A stretch of DNA of 56,814 nucleotides from Chloroflexota bacterium. Its GTDB lineage: Bacteria; Chloroflexota; Limnocylindria; P2-11E. The notes below the pieces were generated by a model that had not been told where the DNA came from, ran no database searches, and worked only from the letters and a program-made list of their open reading frames with translations. The position numbers and the translations under genes are program-made. The stretch covers positions 70,968 to 127,781 of the forward strand of contig JAJYLV010000001.1 of the NCBI GenBank assembly GCA_021787445.1, read 5' to 3'. Positions 43,529 to 52,690 of this stretch are shown here, piece after piece (within the stretch, counting starts at the first letter, position 1; each line of letters starts with the position of its first letter).

Positions 43529-44578
43529 CTAGCCGAGGCGACCCTCCGCCACGAGGAGCTCGGCGTTGAGCACCGACGCGCCCGCGGCGCCGCGGATCGT
43601 GTTGTGCCCGAGGACGACGAACTTCGTCCCCAGGATCGGGTCCTCCCGCACGCGCCCGACGGTCGAGGCCATCCCCTTCTCGGCGTCGCGGTCGAGGATC
43701 GGCTGCGGCCTGTCCGGCTCCTCGCGCACGACGATGGGGTGCTCCGGGGCCATCGGCAGGCAGCGCTCCTGCGGCCGCCCGCGGAACGCGCGCAGCGAGG
43801 CCTTCACGTCGTCGACGCTGGGCCGGCCGCGCAGGCTCAGGCTCACCGTCTCGGTGTGGCCGTCGCGCACCATGACGCGGTTGCAGTGCACGGACATCGG
43901 GATGCCCGCGGGTACGAACGCGCTCCCGTCGTAGCTGCCCTGGAACTTGTTCGTCTCCTCGACGACCTTCTCTTCCTCCTGCGAGATGAAGGGGATGACG
44001 TTGTCGAGGGCGTCGAGCGAGGTGACCCCCGGGTAGCCGGCGCCGGAGAGGGCCTGCATCGTCGTCACGACGGCCTTCTCGACGCCGAAGTCGCGGTGGA
44101 GCGGAGCGAGGGCGAGGTTGAGGTGGATCGACGTGCAGTTGCCGTTCGCGACGATCGACCCCGTCCACCTGCGCTCGCGGCGCTGGCGCTCGAGGGCGCG
44201 CACGTGGTCGAAGTTCACCTCGGCGAGCAGCAGCGGCACGTCCGCGTCCATGCGGTGGGGCGAGGCGTTGGTGAAGACGTGGTGACCCGTGCGCGCGAGC
44301 TCGGTCTCGAGGTCGCCGGCGACCTCCGTCGGAAGCGCGCTGAAGCAGATCTCCGCGTCGACCGACCCGTCGGTCGGGAGGATCTCCATCTCGGCGACGC
44401 CGCCGGGCATGTCCTTCGCGAGCAGCCAGTGCACCGACTCGCCGAACCGCTTCCCCACCGACCGGTCGGACCCGGTGAGCGCGACGAGGTCGAAGAACGG
44501 GTGACCGGCGAGCAGGCTGATGAACCGCTGCCCGACGCTGCCCGTCGCTCCGAGGACCGCGACCTTCCGCTTCTTCAC
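43529..44578 (-). CDS. asd: Aspartate-semialdehyde dehydrogenase (archaeal/fungal-type)
   Basis: A 349-residue enzyme reducing aspartyl phosphate to aspartate semialdehyde with NADPH. The Rossmann motif VAVLGATGSVGQRF lies at the N terminus, the catalytic cysteine is in IVANGNCTSIHLNLAL, and QALSGAGYPGV and FVVLGHNTIRGAAGASVLNAE follow. Spacing of the cysteine block and the C-terminal GHNTIRGAAG place it with archaeal/fungal-type enzymes rather than the E. coli type. GTG 44578 overlaps the lysC stop (GTGA). It is the last gene of cinA-hom-lysC-asd. Confidence 0.93.
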   Translation of the reverse strand: MKKRKVAVLGATGSVGQRFISLLAGHPFFDLVALTGSDRSVGKRFGESVHWLLAKDMPGGVAEMEILPTDGSVDAEICFSALPTEVAGDLETELARTGHHVFTNASPHRMDADVPLLLAEVNFDHVRALERQRRERRWTGSIVANGNCTSIHLNLALAPLHRDFGVEKAVVTTMQALSGAGYPGVTSLDALDNVIPFISQEEEKVVEETNKFQGSYDGSAFVPAGIPMSVHCNRVMVRDGHTETVSLSLRGRPSVDDVKASLRAFRGRPQERCLPMAPEHPIVVREEPDRPQPILDRDAEKGMASTVGRVREDPILGTKFVVLGHNTIRGAAGASVLNAELLVAEGRLG

Positions 44579-46005
44579 GACACCAGTGTGCCGGATGCGG
44601 AGGGCCGCGTCGCGCTCGACGAATGGAACTCGTCGTGGATCGCGCGCACCGCTCGTGCCTGATCCGCCTCGGCGACGCAGAACGAGATGTTGAGCTCGCT
44701 CGATCCCTGGGCGATCGCGACGACGTTGATCCGGAGCCGTCCGAGCGCGCCAAAGACGCGCGCGGCGACGCCCGGCGTGCCGCGCATCCCATCCCCCACC
44801 GCCGCGACGACGGCGATGGGGCGCTCGACGGCGACGCGCTCGACGTCGTGATGCGCGAGCTCCTTCGCGAGCATGCGCTCGAGAGCGTCCTTGAGCCGAT
44901 CGACGGTGTCCGCGGGTACGACGATGCAGATCGAGTTCTCGCTCGAAGCCTGGCTGATCATGAGGACGGACACGTCCTGCGCCGCGGTCGTATCGAAGAC
45001 CTTGGCGGCGAAGCCAGGGATCCCGCTCATGCCGGCTCCCTGCACCGTGAGCAGGGCGAGCCCTCCCAAGGACGTGGTGGCCTTCACGACGCTCCCGTCG
45101 GGGACCGCCTCGCCGACGATCGTCGTCCCGGCGTCGCTCGCCGCGAACGTGTTGAGGATGCGCACAGGGATCCCGAGCTCGACCGCGGGCAGGACCGCGC
45201 GCGGATGGAGCACCTTGGCGCCGAAGTACGAGAGCTCGGCCGCCTCCGCATACGACAGCTGCGGGAGCGGCTTCGCCGACGGCACGATGCGCGGGTCGGC
45301 GCTCATGACGCCGCTCACGTCGGTGTAGATGAGGCACTCGTCGGCGCGCAGCGCCGCGGCGAGGATCGCCGCCGTGTAGTCGGACGCGCCACGCCCGAGC
45401 GTCGTCGTGACGCCGTCCCGCGTCGCGCCGATGAAGCCGGTCACGACGGGCACCTGGCCCGCCCGGAGCATCGGCCCCAGGACGCTCGTCGCGCGCGCGT
45501 ACGTCTCGTCGAAGACGGGCGCGGCGTTCCCGAACGCGTCGTCGGTGACGACGATCCCGGTCGCCGCCACGGGTTCGGCCTCCACCCCCCGCGCGCGGAG
45601 CGCGGCGGCCACGATCTCACTGGAGGCGAGCTCGCCGTACGCGAGGATCGCGTCCCGCGAGCGCCGGCTGCATTCGCGCAGCAGTCCGACGCTCCGGAGC
45701 AGGGCCTTCGTGCGCTCCGCGAGCTCCTGCAGGCCCGCGCAGACGACGTCGACCTTGGCCCGGACGACCTTCTGGTAGAGGAGGTCGTGCTCCCGCTGCA
45801 GCCTCTCGACCGCCGCCTCCGCGCCCTCCGCGTCGCCGGCACCGGCGGCGTTCGCCGCGGCAATGAGCGCGTTCGTCGTTCCGGCGGTCGCCGAGACGAC
45901 GATGACCCGGTCGCCCGCGACGCCGGACACGATCGACGCGAGGCGCTCGATCGCCTCGGGCGTCGCGACCGACGTGCCGCCGAACTTGAGGACGGTCGTG
46001 CTCAT
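44575..46005 (-). CDS. lysC: Aspartate kinase
   Basis: A 476-residue kinase starting the aspartate pathway. It has VLKFGGTSVA at the N terminus, GFIGATRDGVTTTLGRGASDYTAAILAAAL, YTDVSGVMSADPRIV and two C-terminal ACT domains (about 325-465), including VQGAGMSGIPGFAAKVF and VGDGMRGTPGVAARVFGALGRLRINVVAIAQGSSELNISFCV. Full-length ThrA/LysC-alpha architecture implies feedback control by lysine or threonine. ATG 46005 overlaps the hom stop by four bases. Confidence 0.95.
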   Translation of the reverse strand: MSTTVLKFGGTSVATPEAIERLASIVSGVAGDRVIVVSATAGTTNALIAAANAAGAGDAEGAEAAVERLQREHDLLYQKVVRAKVDVVCAGLQELAERTKALLRSVGLLRECSRRSRDAILAYGELASSEIVAAALRARGVEAEPVAATGIVVTDDAFGNAAPVFDETYARATSVLGPMLRAGQVPVVTGFIGATRDGVTTTLGRGASDYTAAILAAALRADECLIYTDVSGVMSADPRIVPSAKPLPQLSYAEAAELSYFGAKVLHPRAVLPAVELGIPVRILNTFAASDAGTTIVGEAVPDGSVVKATTSLGGLALLTVQGAGMSGIPGFAAKVFDTTAAQDVSVLMISQASSENSICIVVPADTVDRLKDALERMLAKELAHHDVERVAVERPIAVVAAVGDGMRGTPGVAARVFGALGRLRINVVAIAQGSSELNISFCVAEADQARAVRAIHDEFHSSSATRPSASGTLVS

Positions 46006-46958
46006 CGGAGGCCCCGCGCGATCTGGATCACGTCGCCGAGTATGGCCGAAGCGGTCGCGTCGCCTCCCGCGCCCGGTCCCATGAACGTGAGCGTCCCGGC
46101 GAGATCCGTCTCGATCCGTACGACGTTCGTCGGTCCGCTCGCCTGTCCCTCGAGGGACGACGACGACACCTCCTCCGGCCCGACGCGCGCCTTCGTCGCG
46201 CGCTCGCCGAAGTCGGCGACGGCGAGGTAGCGGATCCGCCGGTCGCGCGACGCCGCCTCGCGCACCGCGTCGACGGTGAGCGACCGGAGCGACGTCCGCG
46301 ACACCTGCTCCGGCCGGAACCAGCGCCCCTCCAGGAGGCTGACGAGGATCGAGAGCTTGTAGGCGGCGTCCCAGCCGTCCACGTCGGCGCTCGGATCGGC
46401 CTCGGCGTAGCCCTTGGCCTGGGCCTCACGGAGGGCCTCGTCGAACCCCGCGCCCGCTTCGATCCGCGAGCAGATGTACGTCGTCGTGCCGTTCACGAGG
46501 CCGCTCAGGATGCGCGGCCGGACGGCGCCGAGGGCGCGCGCGGCGGCGACGACGGGGACCGCGGCGGCGACCGCCGCCTCGAAGCGGAGCTCGCGCTTCG
46601 CGGAGCGCGCGGCCTCGTGCAGCACGCGCCACTCCTTGGCCACGACCTCCTTGTTCGCGGTCACGACGTGCTTGCCGCGCTCGAAGGCCGCCAGGTGCAG
46701 GTCGAGCGCCGGACGATGCCCGCCGATGACCTCGACGACGATCTGGATGCTCTCGTCGTCGAGGATCTCGAACGCGTCGGTGACGAGGCGCGCGTCGACA
46801 CCGCGCGGCTTCGTCGCGTCGCGGACGCACGCCCCGGCGAGCTCGAGCGGGTGCCCCGCCGAGGCTTCGAGGCGCTTCGCGCGCTCGCCCATGGCCTTCG
46901 CGACGGCGCCGCCGACGGTCCCGAGGCCGAGGAGGCCGACGCGCACGGGACGGCTCAC
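46002..46958 (-). CDS. hom: Homoserine dehydrogenase lacking the ACT domain
   Basis: A 318-residue enzyme reducing aspartate semialdehyde to homoserine. It shows the Rossmann motif VGLLGLGTVGGAVA, VVEVIGGHRPA, VVTANKEVVAKEW, FEAAVAAAVPVV, LSGLVNGTTTYI, and the family signature AQAKGYAEADPSADVDGWDAAYKL. It ends soon after GDATASAILGDVIQIARGL, so the C-terminal ACT domain of about 100 residues found in many bacterial enzymes is missing, and threonine feedback by that route is not expected. GTG 46958 overlaps cinA (TGA/GTG). Confidence 0.94.
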   Translation of the reverse strand: MSRPVRVGLLGLGTVGGAVAKAMGERAKRLEASAGHPLELAGACVRDATKPRGVDARLVTDAFEILDDESIQIVVEVIGGHRPALDLHLAAFERGKHVVTANKEVVAKEWRVLHEAARSAKRELRFEAAVAAAVPVVAAARALGAVRPRILSGLVNGTTTYICSRIEAGAGFDEALREAQAKGYAEADPSADVDGWDAAYKLSILVSLLEGRWFRPEQVSRTSLRSLTVDAVREAASRDRRIRYLAVADFGERATKARVGPEEVSSSSLEGQASGPTNVVRIETDLAGTLTFMGPGAGGDATASAILGDVIQIARGLR

Positions 46959-47458
46959 CCGACGGCCTCCTCGAGGAGGTCGAGCGCGGCGGCGACGCTC
47001 GCGCGGCGGTTCCCGGCGCGGTCGAAGGCGAAGCGGCACGTCCGCACGCTCGAGCGCTTGTCGCTGTCGATCGCGACGTACACCAGCCCGACGGGCTTCC
47101 CCGGCGTGGCTCCCGTCGGCCCCGCGATGCCGGTGATGCCGAGGCCGACGGCCGCGCCCAGCCGCTCGCGGGCGCCCCGCGCGAGCGCGGCGGCGACGAC
47201 GGGCGACACGGCACCGTGGCTGTGGATGAGGTCCGCGGGAACGCCCGCGAGCTCCGACTTGGCCACGTTCGAGTAGACGACCGCCCCGCCCTGGTAGTGG
47301 CCGCTCGATCCCGACAGCTCGCTGAGGACCGAGCCGAGGAGTCCGCCGGTGCACGACTCCGCAGAGGCGACGGTCAGCTTGCGACGGAGCAGGCGCGGCT
47401 GGAGCGCCTTCATGCGCGCGACGAGGTCGTCATAGGAGGGCGGGCTCTTGGGGGGCAC
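46955..47458 (-). CDS. pncC: CinA C-terminal-domain nicotinamide-nucleotide amidohydrolase
   Basis: A 167-residue protein corresponding to the C-terminal domain of CinA alone, which deamidates nicotinamide mononucleotide in pyridine-nucleotide recycling. Signatures are LTVASAESCTGGLLGSVLSELSGSS, GGAVVYSNVAKSELAGV and LGITGIAGPTGATPGKPVGLVYVA. The N-terminal MoaB-like domain is absent. GTG 47458 has no Shine-Dalgarno sequence, but TAGTTT ends six bases upstream, suggesting a leaderless transcript. It heads the cinA-hom-lysC-asd run. Confidence 0.9.
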   Translation of the reverse strand: MPPKSPPSYDDLVARMKALQPRLLRRKLTVASAESCTGGLLGSVLSELSGSSGHYQGGAVVYSNVAKSELAGVPADLIHSHGAVSPVVAAALARGARERLGAAVGLGITGIAGPTGATPGKPVGLVYVAIDSDKRSSVRTCRFAFDRAGNRRASVAAALDLLEEAVG

Positions 47459-47464
47459 GCCCGA

Positions 47465-47470
47465 AAACTA
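47465..47470 (-). promoter_or_regulatory. Candidate -10 element (TAGTTT) upstream of pncC
   Basis: On the minus strand TAGTTT ends six bases before the GTG at 47458, in an otherwise GC-rich 87-base gap after the rodZ-like gene. It would give a nearly leaderless mRNA for the threonine/lysine gene run. A -35 is not evident. Confidence 0.35.
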
Positions 47471-47545
47471 GCGGAGAACGCTGGTGGCGGCATCAGCCGA
47501 GAAGGGGTCGCACGCGGCAGACCGCGGCGGCGCGAGCCGCGAGGG

Positions 47546-48730
47546 CTACTGGAAGGTGAAGGTCTTCTCGACGACCTGCCCCGCTCCTCCGAGCGTCCCG
47601 ATGAGCTGGCCGTTGTAGACGACCTGCGTGACGCCGGCGTTGCCCGTCCGGATGAGCACCTGCTTGCCCTGGAAGGTCTGCACGGCGCCGCTGGAGAACA
47701 CCTTCCCGGTGCCCGGCGCCTGGGCGCCGTCGACCTGCGCGAGGAGCCACGCACTGCCGCCGGTGATGCGGACGGTGACGACCGCGGCGGTGAACGCGAC
47801 GGTGACGGTCCGCGTCTCCGTCGACTCGGCCCCGCCCCCGGTCCGCGCGACGAAGCGGACCGCGTGCGTCCCCGCGGGGTAGTTGATCGAGTCGGAGAAG
47901 CGGCCGTCCAGGCCGACGGCGATCGTCGCGCCGTTGACCGTGAGGCTCGTGACGCCGGCCTCGACACGACCCGCGATCGGGACCGCGGAGTTCGTGTACG
48001 TCGCGTTCTGCGCGGGCTGCTCGACGACGACCTGCGGCGGCTGCTCGGGGCCGGGCGACTGCGCGGTGACGTCGTAGAGCACGGTGCGCGAGACGACGCT
48101 CGTCTTCCCCGCGGCGTCGAGGACCTGGACCTCGATGTGGTTCGCCCCTGGACGGAGCTTCACCGGCACGGAGAAGGTGCCGTCGGGGTCGGGACGGATG
48201 TCGGGGTAGGTGTCCGGGCCGGGGAACACGCGGACCGTCACGCGCGCGTCGGCGAGCGTCTTGCCGCGGACGACGTAGTCCGCGCGGTCCGCGATGGCGT
48301 CGCCGGCGGGCTGAGACACGTCGATCCGCGGCGGCGTCGCGAACGAGGCGAACTCGTAGGAGAGGTAGCCGACGAAGAGGAGGACCGCCGCGAGCACGAT
48401 GACCGGTATGAAGATCGTCGGCGAGATGAAGAGCCCGCTGCGCATGACGGGCCGCATCGGCTCGAAGCGCCGCGGCGCCTCCGGCGTCATCGACCGCTCG
48501 GCGGTGTACATCCCGATGAGCTCGCTGGCGTCGAGGTCGAGGTAGTCGGCGTAGTTCCGGAGGAAGCCCTTGGTGTAGACGGCGCCGGGGAGCCAGCGGT
48601 CGTCGCCGCTCTCGAGCGCGGCGAGGAACTTCTCGCGGATGCGCGTGTCCTCGGCGGCCTGCTCGAGGGTGATGCCCTTGCCCTCGCGCCGCTGGCGGAG
48701 CATCTCGCCCAGCCGCTGGCCCTCGCTCAC
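47546..48730 (-). CDS. RodZ-like protein: HTH, membrane helix and extracellular Ig-like domains
   Basis: A 394-residue membrane protein. Residues about 5-70 form an HTH_25 helix-turn-helix (LGEMLRQRREGKGITLEQAAEDTRI, FLRNYADYLDLD), as in RodZ, which links MreB to the cell-wall machinery. A membrane helix (IFIPVIVLAAVLLFVGYL) follows near residue 110. Outside are Ig/bacterial-type beta repeats and a C-terminal DUF4115-like domain (TVRITGGSAWLLAQVDG and VLIRTGNAGVTQVVYNG). GTG 48730 overlaps the ftsK stop. No mreB lies nearby. Confidence 0.88.
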   Translation of the reverse strand: MSEGQRLGEMLRQRREGKGITLEQAAEDTRIREKFLAALESGDDRWLPGAVYTKGFLRNYADYLDLDASELIGMYTAERSMTPEAPRRFEPMRPVMRSGLFISPTIFIPVIVLAAVLLFVGYLSYEFASFATPPRIDVSQPAGDAIADRADYVVRGKTLADARVTVRVFPGPDTYPDIRPDPDGTFSVPVKLRPGANHIEVQVLDAAGKTSVVSRTVLYDVTAQSPGPEQPPQVVVEQPAQNATYTNSAVPIAGRVEAGVTSLTVNGATIAVGLDGRFSDSINYPAGTHAVRFVARTGGGAESTETRTVTVAFTAAVVTVRITGGSAWLLAQVDGAQAPGTGKVFSSGAVQTFQGKQVLIRTGNAGVTQVVYNGQLIGTLGGAGQVVEKTFTFQ

Positions 48731-51006
48731 TCGGATCCCCGCCGCGACGCCGCGCCGTACACCTCGCGCATCTTGCCGGGACCCTGCGCCGGCCCGATCA
48801 CGCCGCGTCGCTCCATGAGGTCGATGAGCCGGCCCGCGCGCGCGAACCCGATCGTCATCTTCCGCTGGAGCATCGAGACCGACGCCTGGCCCGCGCGCTG
48901 GATGATCTCCACCGCCTCTTCGTAGCGGTCGTCGTCCATCTCGTCGCTCTCGTCGTCGCGCAACCGGGAGCCTTCCTGCACCTCGAGGATGGCGAGGTCG
49001 TACCGCGGCGCGCGCTGCGCCTTCCAGTACCGCGTCACGCGCTCCATCTCGACGTCGGACACGAAGACGCCCTGCGCCCGCACCGGCTTCGGGGCGTCCG
49101 GGGGCAGCACGAGCATGTCGCCGCGGCCCAGGAGCTTCTCGGCGCCCGTCATGTCCAGGATGGTGCGCGAGTCGACGGCGGACGCGGTCGCAAAAGCGAT
49201 GCGAGCGGGGATGTTGGCCTTGATGAGCCCGGTGATGACGTCCACCGAGGGCCGCTGGGTGGCCACGACGAGGTGGATCCCCGTCGCGCGCGCGAGCTGG
49301 GCGATCCGCGTGATGGCCTTCTCCACCTGGATGGGGGCGCTGATCATGAGGTCCGCGAGCTCGTCGATGATGAGGACGATGTACGGAACGCGGTCAGATC
49401 CGGTGCGCATGTCGTTGTACTTCTCGATGTTCCGCGCCGTCGCCCGCGCGAACAGCCGGTAGCGCCGGTCCATCTCCCCCACCGCCCAGTAGAGGGCGTG
49501 GAGGATCTTGTCGTGGTCGGTCACGACGGGCACGACGAGGTGCGGCACGTCGTTGAATCCGGCGAGCTCGACGCGCTTCGGGTCGCAGAGGATGAGGCGC
49601 ACGTCGTCCGGCGTCGCGTTCATGAGGAGGCTCGTGATGACCGCGTTGATCGAGACGCTCTTCCCGGAGCCCGTCTGGCCGGCGATGAGCAGGTGCGGAA
49701 GCTTGGCGAGGTCGGCGACGATGGGCGACCCCGCGACGTCGCGACCGAGGGCGGCCGTCAGCTTCGAGCGGGCGTCGCGGAAGGCGGCCGACTCGGCCAC
49801 GTCCTTGAGCGAGACGAGGCCGATGGCGAGGTTGGGGATCTCGATCCCGACGACGCTCTTCCCCGGGACGGGGGCCTCGATGCGCAGGCTCCGTGCCGCG
49901 AGCGCGAGCGCGAGGTCGTCGGAGAGCGCCTCGATCCGTGAGAGCTTCACGCCGGCCGCGGGCTTCAGCTCGTAGCGCGTCACGACCGGGCCGACGCTGA
50001 CCTCGACGACCTTCGCCGCGATGCTGAAGTGCGCGAGCGTCTCCTCGATGACGCGCGTGTTCCGGAGGACCTCGTCCTTCCCGGAGCGCGCGGCCGACCC
50101 CTCGTCGAGGAGCTCGACCGGAGGGAGCGTCCAGGGCTTCTCGGGCGGATCGGCGTGCAGCACGCCCTCGGCCGCGACGGCGGCGGACGGAAGTCCGGCG
50201 ATCGACGCCGGCGCGGTGAGGAGGGGTGCCGCCGCCATCGGGGCGGTCGTCTCGGCGGCGGCGTGTGCCGCGAGCGCCGCCGCGCGCGCCTTCTCCTCCG
50301 CCGCGGTCCGCTTCGGCCGCTCCTCCGGGATGTTGATGCGCGGCGGGGCCTCGTCGCGCTCGAGCTCCGCGTCGTCCTGGGCGGCCTCTTCCTCCTCCTC
50401 GTCGTCGTCGGAGCGCGCGCGGTCTCCACGCCGCACCGGGGCCGCCGTACCGCTCGGGAGCGTCATCCCCGGGCGGAGCGTGAAGGCCGGGCGGTGCGCC
50501 GCCATGGGCGCGACGAGCTCGGCGATCCCGCGCTCCGCGGCGACGACGACGCCGACGACGAAGACCGCGAGGAGCGCGACCACGGCGCCGACGCTCCCGA
50601 GGAGGGCCTCCAGCGCGCGCCCGACGAGCCGCCCCAGGCCGCCGCCCGCGCCCGTCGTGGCCGGGTCCGCGAACGAGATCTCCGCGATGGCCAGCAGCGC
50701 GACGACGACGAGCGCGGCCCCGATGGCGGGCATGGCCAGGCGCGGCCGGATCGACGGTGACCACACCGCTACCGCCGCGACGACCAGCGCCAGCGGCACG
50801 AGCGCGGAGCCGGCACCCAGGGCGGACACGAGGACGTCCCGCCACCAGTGCAGGATCGTCCCCTCGTCGGTGGCGAGGGCGACCAGCGACAGCGCGGCGA
50901 CCAGGACGATGGCGATCGCCCCGACCTCGCCCTGGATCTCGCGCGTGCCCGGAGCCGACGCCCGCACCGCGCCGCGCCGCGAGGCGCGACCCTTCCCATT
51001 CCTCAC
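48727..51006 (-). CDS. ftsK: DNA translocase FtsK/SpoIIIE
   Basis: A 759-residue DNA pump. About four N-terminal membrane helices lie in residues 25-175, then an acidic/alanine-rich linker (DDDEEEEEAAQDDAELERDE) to about 330. The motor has Walker A LIAGQTGSGKSVSINAVI, Walker B VLIIDELADLM and IHLVVATQRPSVDVITGLIKANIPARIAF. The C-terminal winged-helix gamma domain (ASVSMLQRKMTIGFARAGRLIDLMERRGVIG) recognises KOPS-like sequences and, in other bacteria, activates XerCD. GTG 51006 starts MRNGKGRASRRG, 16 bases after the rnj stop. Confidence 0.95.
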   Translation of the reverse strand: MRNGKGRASRRGAVRASAPGTREIQGEVGAIAIVLVAALSLVALATDEGTILHWWRDVLVSALGAGSALVPLALVVAAVAVWSPSIRPRLAMPAIGAALVVVALLAIAEISFADPATTGAGGGLGRLVGRALEALLGSVGAVVALLAVFVVGVVVAAERGIAELVAPMAAHRPAFTLRPGMTLPSGTAAPVRRGDRARSDDDEEEEEAAQDDAELERDEAPPRINIPEERPKRTAAEEKARAAALAAHAAAETTAPMAAAPLLTAPASIAGLPSAAVAAEGVLHADPPEKPWTLPPVELLDEGSAARSGKDEVLRNTRVIEETLAHFSIAAKVVEVSVGPVVTRYELKPAAGVKLSRIEALSDDLALALAARSLRIEAPVPGKSVVGIEIPNLAIGLVSLKDVAESAAFRDARSKLTAALGRDVAGSPIVADLAKLPHLLIAGQTGSGKSVSINAVITSLLMNATPDDVRLILCDPKRVELAGFNDVPHLVVPVVTDHDKILHALYWAVGEMDRRYRLFARATARNIEKYNDMRTGSDRVPYIVLIIDELADLMISAPIQVEKAITRIAQLARATGIHLVVATQRPSVDVITGLIKANIPARIAFATASAVDSRTILDMTGAEKLLGRGDMLVLPPDAPKPVRAQGVFVSDVEMERVTRYWKAQRAPRYDLAILEVQEGSRLRDDESDEMDDDRYEEAVEIIQRAGQASVSMLQRKMTIGFARAGRLIDLMERRGVIGPAQGPGKMREVYGAASRRGSE

Positions 51007-51022
51007 CGTGCGCCGATCCTCT

Positions 51023-52690
51023 CTACAGCTGCATGACGACGGGAAGCACCATGGGGCGGCGCTTCGTGCGCTCGTAGAGGTACGCGCTCACGGTCGCGTG
51101 GATCTCGTCGCGCAGGGCCGACACCTCCGCGAGCCGGTCACCCGTCTGTGCCTGCTGGAGCCCTTCGACGATCCGCTGCTTCGACTCCTCGATGAGCTCG
51201 CCCGCCTCCTCCTCGGGGACGAAACCCTTCGTCACGATGTCCGGACCCGCGACGACGTGGCCCGTCTTGCTGTCGATCGAGACGACGATGAGGAAGATGC
51301 CCTCGCTGCCGATCGACCAGCGGTCCCGCATCACGGACTGGCTCACGTCCCCGACCCCGATCCCGTCGACGTACACGGCGCCCGAGGGGATGCCGTCCGT
51401 GAGCCGACCGCCGTTCTCGCCGAGCTCTACCACGTCCCCGTTGGTCACGACGAACGTCCGCTCGGGCGCCACGCCGAGGTCGAGCGCGATGCGGGCGTGG
51501 CGCACCAGCATCCGGTACTCACCGTGGATCGGGATGAAGTGCATGGGCCGCAGGATGTTGAGGAGCAGCTTCAGCTCCTCCTGGCTCGCGTGGCCGGACA
51601 CGTGCGGCCGGACGTCGGGCTCGTAGATGACCTCCGCCCCCAGCTTGAACAGGTTGTCGACGGTGCGGCTGACGAGCTCTTCGTTGCCGGGGATCGGGCT
51701 CGACGACATGACGATGGTGTCGCCTTCCTTGACGACGACGTGGCGGTGGTCGCCGAGCGCCATCCGCGAGAGGGCGCTCGTGGGCTCGCCCTGGCTTCCC
51801 GTCGTGATGATGCAGACCTCGTTGTCCGGGAGCTTTGCCAGCTCCGTGGGATGGGCGAGCGCGCCCTGGGCGACGTCTAGGTAGCCGAGCTCGCGGGCGG
51901 TGCGCGTGTAGTTCTCCATCGAGCGCCCGATGATCGCCGTCTTTCGGCCCCACGCGTACGCGATGTCGGTGATCTGCTTGATCCGAGAGATGTTCGAGGC
52001 GAACGTCGTCGTGATGACGCGGCCGCTCGCCCGCGACATGATCCCCTCGAGGATCTCGCCGACGTGCCGCTCCGACGGGGTGTAGCCGCCCGACTCCGCG
52101 CGTGTCGAGTCCGAGAGGAGCAGCAGGACGCCCTTCGCCGCGATCTCCGACAGGCGCGCGAAGTCCGTCTGGCGCCCGTCGACGGGGGTGTGGTCGAACT
52201 TCCAGTCGCCCGAGTGGACGATCGTGCCGTACGGGGTCTCGATGGTGAAGCCGACGGCGTCCGGGATGCTGTGGCAGACCGCGTAGGTGTCGCACGTGAT
52301 GTTGCCGACCTGGAACGGCGACCCGGTCGCGATCTCGCGCAGCTGGACCTTGTCGTGGAGCTTGTGCTCCTTCAGCTTCGTCCGGAGCAGCCCGAGCGTG
52401 AGCTTCGTCCCGTACACCGGGACGTCGCGCAGCTCGCGGAGCACGTACGGGAGCGCGCCGATGTGGTCCTCGTGACCGTGCGTGAGGAGGATCGCGCGGA
52501 CGCGTGAGCGGTTCTCGACGAGGTAGCGGATGTCGGGGATCACCAGGTCGATCCCGAGCATCTCCGCGTCGGGGAACATGAGGCCGGCGTCGATGACGAG
52601 GATGTCCTCGCCCACCTCGAGCACGGCCATGTTCTTCCCGATCTCGCCGACCCCTCCGAGGGGGATGACGCGGACCGGGAAGCTCGCCAC
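51023..52690 (-). CDS. rnj: Ribonuclease J
   Basis: A 555-residue metallo-beta-lactamase/beta-CASP nuclease with 5'-3' exo- and endoribonuclease activity in mRNA decay and rRNA maturation. It shows IPLGGVGEIGKNM, the zinc motif LLTHGHEDHIGALP, HSGDWKFDHTP, SDSTRAESGGYTPSE and beta-CASP motifs TTTFASNISR, ITTGSQGEP and HVSGHASQEELK. GTG 52690 gives MASFPVRVIPLGG; its first base overlaps the udg stop. With rny it gives a Gram-positive-type RNA-decay apparatus. Confidence 0.96.
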   Translation of the reverse strand: MASFPVRVIPLGGVGEIGKNMAVLEVGEDILVIDAGLMFPDAEMLGIDLVIPDIRYLVENRSRVRAILLTHGHEDHIGALPYVLRELRDVPVYGTKLTLGLLRTKLKEHKLHDKVQLREIATGSPFQVGNITCDTYAVCHSIPDAVGFTIETPYGTIVHSGDWKFDHTPVDGRQTDFARLSEIAAKGVLLLLSDSTRAESGGYTPSERHVGEILEGIMSRASGRVITTTFASNISRIKQITDIAYAWGRKTAIIGRSMENYTRTARELGYLDVAQGALAHPTELAKLPDNEVCIITTGSQGEPTSALSRMALGDHRHVVVKEGDTIVMSSSPIPGNEELVSRTVDNLFKLGAEVIYEPDVRPHVSGHASQEELKLLLNILRPMHFIPIHGEYRMLVRHARIALDLGVAPERTFVVTNGDVVELGENGGRLTDGIPSGAVYVDGIGVGDVSQSVMRDRWSIGSEGIFLIVVSIDSKTGHVVAGPDIVTKGFVPEEEAGELIEESKQRIVEGLQQAQTGDRLAEVSALRDEIHATVSAYLYERTKRRPMVLPVVMQL

